Source of the DNA: DATBAT01 sp963824805 | GTDB taxonomy: Bacteria > Acidobacteriota > Terriglobia > Terriglobales > Acidobacteriaceae | NCBI GenBank assembly: GCA_963824805.1 | Contig: CAWGQZ010000072.1 | Coordinates: 25,796 to 89,795, forward strand | DNA: 64,000 nucleotides | Direction: 5' to 3' | Part shown: positions 44,804 through 53,229 of the stretch, one piece after another | Numbering within the stretch: position 1 is the stretch's first letter | How the letters are laid out: every line of letters begins with the position of its first letter | Program-made: the position numbers and the translations under genes | Notes under the pieces: model-generated | What the model saw: the letters and a program-made list of their open reading frames with translations, nothing else | Databases searched by the model: none | What the model was told of the DNA's origin: nothing

Positions 44804-45402
44804 CACATCACCTGCTTATAGGTACGTTGTAGAAGGCGCGCAAGTTCCGCTCGCCCGCGGTTAATTCTGGACTTTACGGTGCCCTCGGGCACCTTCAGTA
44901 CGGTGGCAATCTCACGGTAGTCCATATCCTGTAAGTCCCTTAGAACCACTGCTTCCCGGAGTTCCGGGGACAGTTTTTGGAGGCCCCGGTGGACCATTTC
45001 CCGGGTTTCTCGGCCCTGTACCCGGGCGTCCGGTGGAGCCCCCTTGTCCGGAATTTGCTCGCTTAGGGGCATGGCGTCCTCATGCTCGGTGGGCGCGGCA
45101 TCCAGGGAGTCGGTCATACGGTCCTGCTTCTTTTTACGGAAATTGTCTACCAGCAGGTTCCGGGTAACCGTGGTTACCCAGGTCATGAAGGCGCCCTTAT
45201 CCACGTCGTAGGAATTGAGCGTCCGGTACATCTTGATGAAAACCTCCTGGGTTAGGTCCTGTGCGTCCTCGGCCGAACCGGCGAAACGATAGCAGATGTT
45301 GTAAATCCGCCGGTTATAGCGTTGAACAATTTCCTCCCATGCCACGGCATCGCCGGATAAGCAGCGACGGACAAGCATGGCAGCAACGTGGGCGTCTTCC
45401 AA
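44803..45402 (-). CDS. ECF (SigE/RpoE-type) sigma factor
   Basis: Region 2 spans about 10-95 (CLSGDAVAWEEIVQRYNRRI, GSAEDAQDLTQEVFIKMYRT, FMTWVTTVTRNLLVDNFRKK) and region 4 spans about 140-195 (LQKLSPELREAVVLRDLQDM, VPEGTVKSRINRGRAELARL). Region 3 is absent, as in ECF factors. It is the first gene of a coupled series: sigma, anti-sigma, B-box membrane protein, DUF4097 protein and a small zinc membrane protein, all minus strand with overlaps or short gaps. An envelope-stress regulon is the natural reading. The start at 45402 is the first Met of the conserved domain. The promoter region upstream contains two palindromic repeats. Confidence 0.93.
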   Translation of the reverse strand: MEDAHVAAMLVRRCLSGDAVAWEEIVQRYNRRIYNICYRFAGSAEDAQDLTQEVFIKMYRTLNSYDVDKGAFMTWVTTVTRNLLVDNFRKKKQDRMTDSLDAAPTEHEDAMPLSEQIPDKGAPPDARVQGRETREMVHRGLQKLSPELREAVVLRDLQDMDYREIATVLKVPEGTVKSRINRGRAELARLLQRTYKQVM

Positions 45403-45604
45403 CCCGCACTCCCCGGGAACTTATGGTTTTCGTTGCCTGGAAACTCTCTCCGGACGAGCAACCGTTTCCAGGCCTAATACCACAAGGAGTTATACGTCCT
45501 TGTGGCCACAAAAGTTCTTGGCGTTAGTAAAGCCAAGGCATTCTAGCAGGCGGGGAAAGCAGCGAAGAAAGGGTGAAATGCGGGTATGTGTGGGAACTAG
45601 CGTA

Positions 45605-45627
45605 GAGACGTTGCATTGCAACGTCTC
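45605..45627. repeat. Perfect 11-base inverted repeat, GAGACGTTGCA arms
   Basis: GAGACGTTGCA and TGCAACGTCTC are separated by one base. It belongs to the same family as 30580 and 45644, with the arms lengthened. Confidence 0.6.
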
Positions 45628-45643
45628 GGTTCACTGCTGCTAC

Positions 45644-45666
45644 GAGACGTAGCGGAGCTGCGTCTC
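45644..45666. repeat. GAGACGTAGC hairpin copy
   Basis: GAGACGTAGC (45644-45653) and GCTGCGTCTC (45657-45666) form a 10-base stem with a GGA loop and one wobble pair. It starts 16 bases after the copy at 45605. Confidence 0.6.
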
Positions 45667-46013
45667 CACACCGTCCATCATGTGCCTGAATTGTCAGCGA
45701 TTCTCTGGTTGACTTAGAATTTTAAAAGGGACAGGCAATCATCGCGCGTGGCCACGCGCTTCGCTGTTCAGGCCCGGAATTTGATTCCGGAGGCCTGCAT
45801 GCTTCAAACCGTTGCAAGGACGCAAGCCCTGTCCGTGTTCCCAAGCCGAATACGCAGATTGCCGAAATGTATCTCGATGAGAAACCATGCTTCCGTCGCG
45901 CTGGGGCTTGCTCGGCTTGCGTTCTACCCAGGACTTGCGCTCTGGGCTGCATTCTTGCGCCGCTCCGCGGCTTTATCTAACACGCTATACTTCCTCGCCG
46001 GGAACTAACACTT

Positions 46014-46670
46014 ATGAAGCAGATCGCACTTATTTTTGCTTTGCTATCGGGAATGGCCGTGGCGCAGCCAGGTCCGGCTGACTTGATTGCCAATATACCG
46101 CGACGCACGACGGTTTCGCTGGACGGAACCTGGAACGCGATTGTCGATCCCTATGAAACCGGATTGCGGGCAAAGTTTTATGAAAACGCGAAAGCGAAAG
46201 ACGAGACCGATCTGGTTGAGTACAACTTCGACACAGCCGGGACACTGAAGGTCCCGGGCGACTGGAACACGCAGCGCGAGTCGCTGATGTTCTACGAGAA
46301 TCCGGTGTGGTATCAGCGCTATTTTTCGTATTACAAGCGCGCGAAAACGCGAGTGTTTGTCTACGTTGGGGCCGCGCACTACCAGAGCCGCGAGTTTGGT
46401 GGGAGCGCGCTTTACGGAAAACATGGGGATGAACAGACGCGGTTCAGCGAGGAGTATCAGGCCGGACTTTACCGGCATCAGCTGGCTTCCCTGCGGAAGA
46501 CGCCGGCGTTGGTTGGGATGTCGCCCTGGGTACTGATGGATTTTCGTTCGCCGCGGCGGTTTTTGCCCGGGGTGCAGGATTTTCACAACCGGAAGGGGTT
46601 GGTTTCGGATAAGGGGCAGAAGAAGCAGGCGTTTTATGTGCTGCAGAAATATTATGAAGAGTTGAAGTAG
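46014..46670 (+). CDS. GH2 beta-glucuronidase/galactosidase with large internal deletion
   Basis: Residues 1-126 look like the N-terminal sugar-binding domain of a GH2 enzyme: signal peptide, VSLDGTWNAIVDPYETGLRA, VPGDWNTQRESLMFYENPVW and FVYVGAAHYQSR. The next residues are the end of the catalytic domain (EFGGSALYGKHGDEQTRFSE, then SPWVLMDFRSPRRFLPGVQD and NRKGLVSDKGQKKQAFYVLQ). In full-length relatives (about 600 residues) some 380 residues separate these parts, including the acid/base NE motif. The nucleophile Glu is retained (E127). The join is in frame near 46391. The product should be inactive as a glycosidase. A true deletion or an assembly collapse are both possible. Confidence 0.75.
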   Translation: MKQIALIFALLSGMAVAQPGPADLIANIPRRTTVSLDGTWNAIVDPYETGLRAKFYENAKAKDETDLVEYNFDTAGTLKVPGDWNTQRESLMFYENPVWYQRYFSYYKRAKTRVFVYVGAAHYQSREFGGSALYGKHGDEQTRFSEEYQAGLYRHQLASLRKTPALVGMSPWVLMDFRSPRRFLPGVQDFHNRKGLVSDKGQKKQAFYVLQKYYEELK

Positions 46671-46745
46671 GTCAGCAGGTTGGAACACAAGGCTCCTCGG
46701 CTTCGCTCGGGATGACAGTTCTTTTTTGTGGTGACAGGAGAGTGC

Positions 46746-47718
46746 ATGAAATATCGCAAGCTGGGACGGACCGGGTTTGAAGTTAGTGACATGGCGCACG
46801 GGCTTTGGGGCATGGGGGGATGGAGCGGATCCGATGACGCTCAGTCAGTGCAGGCCTTGCAACTGGCGGTGGATCTGGGCTGCAATTTCTTCGATACAGC
46901 GTGGGCTTATGGCGATGGAAAGAGCGATGCGCTGCTCGGGGATTTAATCGCGAAGAATCCGCATACAGCGTTTGTACGCGGCTTCCAAGATTCCTCCCAA
47001 GAATCTGAAGTGGCCGGCGTCTGCCAAGGATAGGTATCGCGACGTCTTTCCTGCGGACCATGTTCTCGAATACGCCAACTTGATTTTGAAGCAGTTGAAG
47101 ACGGAGTCGATTGACCTGCTGCAATTGCATGTGTGGGACGACAGTTGGGTGGATGATCCGGAATTTCGGACGACGGTAGAGAAATTAAAGAGTCAGAAGC
47201 TGATAGGCGCATTCGGTTTGAGCCTGAATCGTTGGCAGCCCGAGAACGGGATTAAAGCCATCCATACCGGATTGGTCGATGTGGTGCAGGTGATCTACAA
47301 CGTATTCGATCAGGCGCCGGAGGACGAGTTGTTTCCGGTTTGCCAGGAGTTCAATGTCGGAGTCATTGCGAGAGTGCCGCTTGATGAGGGTAGCTTGGGT
47401 GGAAAGTTGACGGCGGAGACGCAGTTTCCGGAGAGTGACTGGCGGTCCAAATATTTCGGTGCGGAAAATTTGGGACAAACTCTGCCACGGGTGGAAAAGC
47501 TAAAGCAGATGTTGCATGAGGGAATGAGTTTGCCGGAGATGAGCCTGCGGTTTATTTTGTCGAACCCCGTGGTCAGCACGACCATTGTGGGAATGCGGAA
47601 GCCAGAACACGTGCGGCAGAATGTTGCTGCCAGCGATGCCGGACCCCTGGATTCCGGGTTATTAAAGAGTTTGAAAGGGCATCGGTGGGACCGGCGGCCT
47701 AAGGCTTGGTCGGATTAG
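46746..47718 (+). CDS. Aldo/keto reductase, one frame break
   Basis: The NADPH-dependent reductase fold starts YRKLGRTGFEVSDMAHGLWG and carries the catalytic Asp/Tyr in FFDTAWAYGDGKSDALLG. The frame breaks in the T3 at 46971-46973; with one T fewer it continues TALYAASKIPPKNLKWPA, which contains the catalytic Lys, then SIDLLQLHVWDD with the active-site His, and ends with VSTTIVGMRKPEHVRQN, the cofactor-binding segment. GGAG before the ATG at 46746 supports that start. The product should be cytosolic; the substrate is unknown. It follows the GH2 remnant in the same direction. Confidence 0.82.
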
Positions 47719-47787
47719 TAGGTTGCGAAGAGGGTAGGGGATTCCTCGGCACAAACTACCCACCTCAGGATGACAGTGAGTAATGGA

Positions 47788-47973
47788 CTAATGGCCGGAG
47801 ATGGCTCCTTCGGTGGTGATACGGCTGGCTTTACTGATTTCCTGGGTCACCTTGGCCATCACTTCGGAGTTGCCGACCGGTTCTTCGGCGGAAATGACGG
47901 AACTCGCGGCCAGAGTGAACTGCATCGCGTCTTCCTGCCGGTCGAAGTATAGGACCACCTGGTTTGCTGCCAT
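47788..47973 (-). CDS. Small conserved-looking protein, unknown function
   Basis: The ATG at 47973 is preceded by AGAGGTGATTTC, a good ribosome site, giving a 61-residue soluble protein (AANQVVLYFDRQEDAMQFTL, AASSVISAEEPVGNSEVMAK, ASRITTEGAISGH). The pattern of an initial beta strand and two helices suggests a compact alpha/beta fold. The longer in-frame extension to 48120 lacks protein-like composition. I recall similar short proteins in acidobacteria but no function. Confidence 0.6.
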   Translation of the reverse strand: MAANQVVLYFDRQEDAMQFTLAASSVISAEEPVGNSEVMAKVTQEISKASRITTEGAISGH

Positions 47974-48205
47974 GAAATCACCTCTGCTAATTTCGTCCAT
48001 CATAAGCTGAATTGAACGGCGGGAAAGGATACTTTCTTGGTGCCTCCCTGGGCGCCGAGATCTTTCTCGACTTTCTCCCTTGTTTCGCTTTAACGGGTCA
48101 CGGAATTGCGGGTTTTCCAAGCTAGTTTTTTTAGTTTTCAGCTTTCGTTCTCAGGTGAGAAAACCGTGGGAACGGGGTCGGCCATCCAAGTGCCACGGTG
48201 ACCCT

Positions 48206-48622
48206 ATGAGACGACTTCTTGTATTCCCAGTTCTTCTGGTCTTCGGTAGTATCGCGTGGGCCCAGCAGGTGCCGGATAGTATGTCCACGAATGATCTGAT
48301 TGCTTGGTCGGGCATGCAGACTCCGGAGCCGGTGCCCCCGGCGGCACAAAATACCACACCTGATCCGAAGCCCGAGACCCAGCCTGATAGCCAACCAGTT
48401 GCCGCTCCCGACGCGGATGCCAATGCCAGTGTTCACACCGTGACTGGAGCCATCAGCAAAGATGGCGATTCTTACGTGCTGAAAGTGTCGGACACCACCT
48501 CTTACAAGTTGGATGATCAGGACAAGGCTAAGCAGTTCCAGGGGCAAAAGGTCAGAGTTACTGGGCAGGTCGATCTGAACAATAACCAGATTCACGTGCA
48601 GAAGATCGAGCCGCTGGTGTAA
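48206..48622 (+). CDS. Exported protein with small beta-barrel-like domain
   Basis: A signal peptide (RRLLVFPVLLVFGSIAWA) leads to a Pro/Thr/Ala linker (TPEPVPPAAQNTTPDPKPET) and then about 55 residues of beta-rich sequence (HTVTGAISKDGDSYVLKVSD, DQDKAKQFQGQKVRVTGQVD, NQIHVQKIEPLV). The pattern matches DUF5818-type OB-like domains found in acidobacteria. The ATG at 48206 gives the signal peptide directly; the frame to 48080 is untranslated. Role unknown. Confidence 0.65.
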   Translation: MRRLLVFPVLLVFGSIAWAQQVPDSMSTNDLIAWSGMQTPEPVPPAAQNTTPDPKPETQPDSQPVAAPDADANASVHTVTGAISKDGDSYVLKVSDTTSYKLDDQDKAKQFQGQKVRVTGQVDLNNNQIHVQKIEPLV

Positions 48623-48657
48623 TCCGCTCGGGGCGGAGGTGCTACATTTAAGGGTTC

Positions 48658-49698
48658 ATGTCCGCCCCCAACTCCCGATTCGTAAAAGCCTGCAAAGCGC
48701 AGCCCGTAGACCGCACTCCGGTGTGGTTTATGCGGCAGGCGGGTCGCTACATGCCCGAGTACCGGGCGGTTCGTAAGCAATATTCCCTGATTGAGATCTG
48801 CAACCGGCCCCAGGTTGCGGCCGAGGTGACCATTACAGCCGCTGAGGCTTTGGGCGTAGATGCGGCCATCATTTTTGCCGACTTGTTGCTTCCGCTCGAA
48901 GTGATGGGCATGCCCTTTCATTTCTCTCCGGGGGAGGGGCCGGTCATCGAAAAGCCTTTGCGTGATGCCGAGTCTGTCGCCGCTCTTCGGACCGATCGTG
49001 CTAGCGAGTTGGGATATGTCTCCCAGGCCGTGCGGTTGGTGGCCGACCATTTCGGTGAGAAGTTGCCGGTGATTGGGTTCTGTGGCGCACCATTCACTCT
49101 GGCCAGCTACATGATCGAGGGTGGAAGTTCGCGAAATTTTCTGCATGCCAAGAAGATGATGTATTCGTCTCCGGCCGTGTGGGATGAGCTCATGCGCAAG
49201 CTGGTCAGCGTGGTCGCGGAATATTCGATCGCGCAGGTGAATGCAGGGGCGGACGTGATCCAGGTATTCGACAGCTGGGTGGGATGTCTTAGCGTCGAAG
49301 ACTATGAACGCTACGTGCAGCGCTGGACGGGCGACTTGGTGAAGCAGATTCAAACCGCGGGTGTTCCGGTGATTTATTTCGGCACGGATACGACCGCGCT
49401 CTTGCCGTCGATGAAACAGAGTGGTGCTGAGGTGATCGGAGTCGACTGGCGAGTGCCAATTGATGAGGCCTGGCGCAGTATGGGGATGAAGGACGCGGTG
49501 CAGGGAAACCTTGATCCGGTGCTATTGTTTGCCAGTTGGAAGGAGTTGAAATCGCGTGCAGAGGAGATTCTGCGACGTGTGGGCGGGCGCCCGGGGCACA
49601 TCTTCAATTTGGGGCACGGGGTTTTGCCCGAGACTCCGGTCGAGAACGTTAAGGCATTGGCTGCGTTTGTCCAGGAGCGTTCTGGGGGAAAGGCTTGA
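48658..49698 (+). CDS. hemE: Uroporphyrinogen decarboxylase
   Basis: HemE removes four carboxyl groups from uroporphyrinogen III to give coproporphyrinogen III. The active-site loops are clear: RTPVWFMRQAGRYMPEYRAV at the start, DAAIIFADLLLPLEVMGMPF with the catalytic Asp, GFCGAPFTLASYMIEGGSSR, QVFDSWVGCLS and FNLGHGVLPETPVENV. The length of 346 fits. It is the first gene of a heme operon whose next gene, hemH, starts within its stop codon (TTGA overlap). Confidence 0.95.
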   Translation: MSAPNSRFVKACKAQPVDRTPVWFMRQAGRYMPEYRAVRKQYSLIEICNRPQVAAEVTITAAEALGVDAAIIFADLLLPLEVMGMPFHFSPGEGPVIEKPLRDAESVAALRTDRASELGYVSQAVRLVADHFGEKLPVIGFCGAPFTLASYMIEGGSSRNFLHAKKMMYSSPAVWDELMRKLVSVVAEYSIAQVNAGADVIQVFDSWVGCLSVEDYERYVQRWTGDLVKQIQTAGVPVIYFGTDTTALLPSMKQSGAEVIGVDWRVPIDEAWRSMGMKDAVQGNLDPVLLFASWKELKSRAEEILRRVGGRPGHIFNLGHGVLPETPVENVKALAAFVQERSGGKA

Positions 49699-50594
49699 GC
49701 AATCCCAAGCAGGCGGTTCTCTTGTTGGCCCACGGCAGTCCGGATTCAGTCGACGAGATTCCCGAATTTTTGCTGCAGATCACCGGTGGTCGTCCTCTAT
49801 CGCCACCGGTAATTGAAGAAGTGCAACATCGCTACGGGTTGATTGGGCGATCTCCCCTGACGGTGTTGACCCTGCAGCAAGGGCGCTTGCTTTCGGAAAA
49901 ACTGGGGATGCCAGTCTACGTCGGCATGCGCAACTGGAAACCCTACATTGCCGATGCGATCAAGGCGATGGTGGGTGATGGGGTGGAGCGTGCGGTTGTG
50001 ATCTGCATGGCTCCGCAGAATTCGCGTACCAGCGTTGGACTTTACCGATCTGCGCTCAGCCGCAATGGAGAGCCACCCTTTGCGGTCGACTTTATCGAGG
50101 CCTGGCATGATCATCCTTTATTGGTGAAGGCTTTTGCCGAGAAGTTTGTTGCCGGTTATGCCCAGGCTTGCGGCGAGGCTGGGACGAAACTGCCGGTGAT
50201 TTTTACCGCCCACAGCGTTCCGCAGCGGACGATTGCGGAGGGCGATCCGTATGAGCAGCAGACTAAGGAGACGGCGGCGCTGGTGGCGCAGACGGTTGGA
50301 CTCGGGACCGATGACTGGAGTTTTGCTTTCCAAAGTCAGGGAATGTCGGGCGGAGCGTGGCTGGGGCCTACGGTGGAAGACGCCATGGTTGGTTTGAAGG
50401 CTAAGGGGCACTTGGGAGTATTTGTGCAGCCGGTGGGATTTCTTTGCGATCACGTGGAAGTGTTGTACGACATTGATATTGGATTTCAGAAATTTGCCAA
50501 AGAGCAGGAAATGCGACTTTGGCGGGCGGAGTCGTTAAATGATTCTGTGTCGTTGACTGCGGCATTGGCGGAGATTGTGCGGGGCCGTGGGTAG
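49695..50594 (+). CDS. hemH: Ferrochelatase
   Basis: HemH inserts iron into protoporphyrin IX or coproporphyrin. The metal-site residues are visible: His in VIFTAHSVPQRT and Glu in CDHVEVLYDID. YVGMRNWKPYIADAI and SFAFQSQGMSGGAWLGPTVE are further landmarks. At 299 residues it is close to the short Gram-positive/acidobacterial form. Start codon is TTG at 49695, overlapping the hemE stop by 4 bases. It precedes hemG. Confidence 0.93.
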   Translation: MSNPKQAVLLLAHGSPDSVDEIPEFLLQITGGRPLSPPVIEEVQHRYGLIGRSPLTVLTLQQGRLLSEKLGMPVYVGMRNWKPYIADAIKAMVGDGVERAVVICMAPQNSRTSVGLYRSALSRNGEPPFAVDFIEAWHDHPLLVKAFAEKFVAGYAQACGEAGTKLPVIFTAHSVPQRTIAEGDPYEQQTKETAALVAQTVGLGTDDWSFAFQSQGMSGGAWLGPTVEDAMVGLKAKGHLGVFVQPVGFLCDHVEVLYDIDIGFQKFAKEQEMRLWRAESLNDSVSLTAALAEIVRGRG

Positions 50595-50648
50595 GGAAGA
50601 CGGGCGAAGGCGCTCCTCCGCACACGGCTTGTCTTCCTCCTATTCGAA

Positions 50649-52056
50649 ATGAAACGGGTTGCCATTATCGGCGGCGGGGTCTCGGGACTGGCTGCCGCTT
50701 TTTCCTTGGAGCAGGCTCGCCGGTCGGGCGCGGCGGTTGAGTATCAGTTGTTTGAGGCTGGTTCGCGGTTGGGCGGGGTATTGCTTAGCGAACGCGTCGA
50801 CGACTGCGTGGTCGAGGCGGGGCCGGATTCCTTCCTTACTGAAAAAACCTGGGCGGCGGATTTCTGCCGCGAGATAGGGATCGGCGATCAACTGATCGGC
50901 TCGAACGATTCCGCTCGGAAGACTTACATCCTGCGGAAGGGACGTCTGGTGCTGATGCCCGACGGACTGATGTTCATGGTGCCGACCAAAATCCTGCCGG
51001 TCGTTGCGTCTTCGCTTTTTTCTTTCTCTACGAAATTGCGGATGGCCCGGGAGTGGTTTCATCCGGTTAGCAAACCAGATGGTGACGAGTCGGTTGCGGC
51101 ATTGGTGGAGCGGCACTACGGGCGCGAGATGGTCGACCGGCTGGTGGATCCACTATTGAGCGGAGTGTACGGCGGGCGATGCAAAGCACCTCAGTGTGAG
51201 GGCGGTACTGCCGCGGTTCGCCGAAATGGAAGCAAACTCCGGCAGCCTGGGAAAAGCGATGCTGGCGGCGCGAAAGAAGGCGCCGGGCGGCGCGCGCAAG
51301 CCTTTGTTCACGACGCTCAAAGAGGGCATGCAGCAGATCAGCGATGCCATGGTGAAGCAATTACCGGCTGCAAGCGTGCGATGTGGGGTTGCGGTGGAGA
51401 TATTGCGTCCAGGTGCAGACATCTGGACGGTTGTGGCAGGCAGTGAAACGTCCTTGTTTGATGGGGTGATCGTGGCTGTGCCGGCACAAAGCGCAGCGCG
51501 CATTTTGCAGGGTGTGAGTAGTGGTCTTGCCAATGAACTTCGCGGCATCGAATACAGTTCGTCGGTAACGGTGGCCCTGGGATACGGGCCTGAGGTGCGC
51601 AAGGCGTTGCCTCCGGGATTTGGATTTCTGGTTCCGCGGGCCGAAGGTAAGCGGATGATGGCTGCGACCTTCGTGCATAACAAATTCGACCATCGTGCGC
51701 CGGCGGATAGGGCTCTGGTTCGTTGCTTCCTTGGAGGGCGCCAGGATGAGCCGATATTGGATATATCGGAAACGGAAATCACCGGGATCGTCCGCGATGA
51801 ATTGCGGGAGATCTTGGGGATCACGGCTGAGCCTTTATTCAGCCGCGTTAATAAGTGGCGCGAAGCGATGGCGCAGTACAACGTGGGGCACCTTGACCGC
51901 CTGCAGCGCATCGAGGCGCTACGTCTGAAATCCGTCACCCTGGCATTGGCGGGAAATGCTTATCGCGGCATTGGCGTGCCGGACTGTATCCGCTCTGGGC
52001 GCGAAGCGGCTTTGCAGATAATGAACGTGCTTGGGGCCGTACCAGTTTCTGCGTGA
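50649..52056 (+). CDS. hemG: Protoporphyrinogen/coproporphyrinogen oxidase (HemG/HemY type), one frame break
   Basis: The flavin amine oxidase fold begins KRVAIIGGGVSGLAAAFSLE and includes EAGSRLGGVL, EAGPDSFLTEK and LVDPLLSGVYGG. The frame breaks in the G3 run at 51174-51176. Removing one G gives GDAKHLSVRAVLPRFAEMEA and runs to the stop at 52056, including SSVTVALGYG, RALVRCFLGG, MAQYNVGHLDRL and LALAGNAYRGIGVPDCIRSG (the FAD-binding C-terminal motif). It completes the hemE-hemH-hemG set. The combined length (469) is normal. The product oxidises the porphyrinogen with O2 or another acceptor. The 3' end overlaps an antisense gtrA-type gene. Confidence 0.87.
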
Positions 52057-52441
52057 TTTCCCGCTTCGAACACGAAGCGATCACTCACCAAGTAGGTCGC
52101 GATCGAGCATGCCGCGATGGAAATACCATTGCTGACCAAGTAATGGAGATGAAGCTTTGCGACAAGAAGGCTCATCATCCCGATGTTGCCGGCGATTGAA
52201 AAAGTTCCGGTGGTGAGATTGAATTTCAGAAATCGCCAGCGAAGTCTGGTTGGCTTCCGGTCTGCCCAGGTGTAGCGTTCGTGCCAGAGATAGTTGTGAA
52301 TGATCGCGGTCTCGACCGCCAACGCCGTGGCCAGCACGTAATGAATTTTCAGCAGGCCGGTCATGAGCGTTAGCACTGCCAGCTGCAGGATAATACCCCC
52401 CCACCAACCGCATTGAACTTCAACCAGCGGGTTGCGCTCAC
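51960..52441 (-). CDS. GtrA-family membrane protein, one frame break
   Basis: A GTG at 52441 overlaps the upstream CDP-alcohol transferase stop (GTGA) and has GGAGG upstream. The frame is lost in a C7 run at 52396-52402; one more base gives AVGGGGIILQLAVLTLMTGL and joins to YVLATALAVETAIIHNYLWH, then ERYTWADRK, and two more membrane helices ending in VSDRFVF. GtrA-type proteins help move lipid-linked sugars across the inner membrane. The last ~40 codons lie antisense to the end of hemG over 97 bases. Four helices and length about 160 fit the family with a longer tail. Confidence 0.75.
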
Positions 52442-53112
52442 GGCAGCTTTTCCTCCTGATATAGACGATAGGTATTTTTGGCGGTGAAGAAGATCAACAT
52501 CGTGGACATGCCTGCCAATCCGATTGCGCCTCCCGCGTCGAAGAGACGATAGCGACCGTGTAAGACGATCGGCCAGCGAAAGAGGGCCAGGTTTCCGATC
52601 GCCAATAGGATCCTCAATTCGGTGGGACCGAAGCTCCAAAAGGAAAGTTGGAATTCACCCAGGGTGTAGGTGGCCAGGTAGGACTGGATCGATAGCAGCA
52701 GGAATGTGACTAGCAGGCCGATTGCGATTGCGGGATGCATGTATCCCGAGAGAGCCAGACCACCCATGAGTGCGAGTGATCCGAAACTGTCGATCATGTG
52801 GTCGACATAAAAGCCATAACGCGGGCGCTGACGGTTGCGGACTCGGGCCAGGGTACCGTCGAGGCTGTCGCCCAGCCAGTTCAGGAATAAGAATCCTATG
52901 ACTGCCAACAGCCAGAGTTTGTTCAGACGCGCCAGGGCATAGCCGACCCCCGCCATCAGTTGGGCGGCTGCACCTAGGAGAGTCAGGCGATCGGGAGTGA
53001 CACTCTCGGGAAGGCGGCGAGCGACCCGGATGAGGAAGTTTTTCTCAGCGTCCGCGAGCGGGCTTTGGTTGATTCGGGCTGCGTTTGAGAACCGAAGCGA
53101 TGAGCCTGCCAT
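52438..53112 (-). CDS. CDP-alcohol phosphatidyltransferase family protein
   Basis: The CDP-alcohol motif is complete: GDSLDGTLARVRNRQRPRYG, then FYVDHMIDSFG, with both Asp pairs. About six membrane helices follow. At 224 residues it is closer to phosphatidylserine/inositol-type and bacterial orphan enzymes than to PgsA. The head group cannot be deduced. It is the middle gene of a set with a class III aminotransferase upstream (117-base gap) and GtrA downstream (4-base overlap), which points to an amino-containing or glycosylated polar lipid. Start at ATG 53112. Confidence 0.88.
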   Translation of the reverse strand: MAGSSLRFSNAARINQSPLADAEKNFLIRVARRLPESVTPDRLTLLGAAAQLMAGVGYALARLNKLWLLAVIGFLFLNWLGDSLDGTLARVRNRQRPRYGFYVDHMIDSFGSLALMGGLALSGYMHPAIAIGLLVTFLLLSIQSYLATYTLGEFQLSFWSFGPTELRILLAIGNLALFRWPIVLHGRYRLFDAGGAIGLAGMSTMLIFFTAKNTYRLYQEEKLP

Positions 53113-53229
53113 AGCAACTCCTGACCTACTGCGGCAATTTGCCCCGAAAAGGCGGCGCCCGCAATGCTCTGGCGATAAAACGATTGTCGTCTGCTATCTA
53201 TTGCTGTATCAACAAGATGCGGACATGGA

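Larger units (their letters stand above)
45403..46013. other. 610-base intergenic region with several hairpins
   Basis: No frame here looks coding. It holds palindromes at 45605 and 45644 (separate entries), a 16-base perfect palindrome GCGCGTGGCCACGCGC at 45744-45759, and a stem-loop of CAGGCCCGGAAT with ATTCCGGAGGCCTG at 45769-45797. Promoters for the minus-strand sigma operon and the plus-strand GH2 gene should lie here, but I cannot place them. Confidence 0.5.

Noticed and set aside
45722..46008. Short frames on both strands before the GH2 gene
   Set aside because: They cover palindromes, have no ribosome sites and have no recognisable composition.
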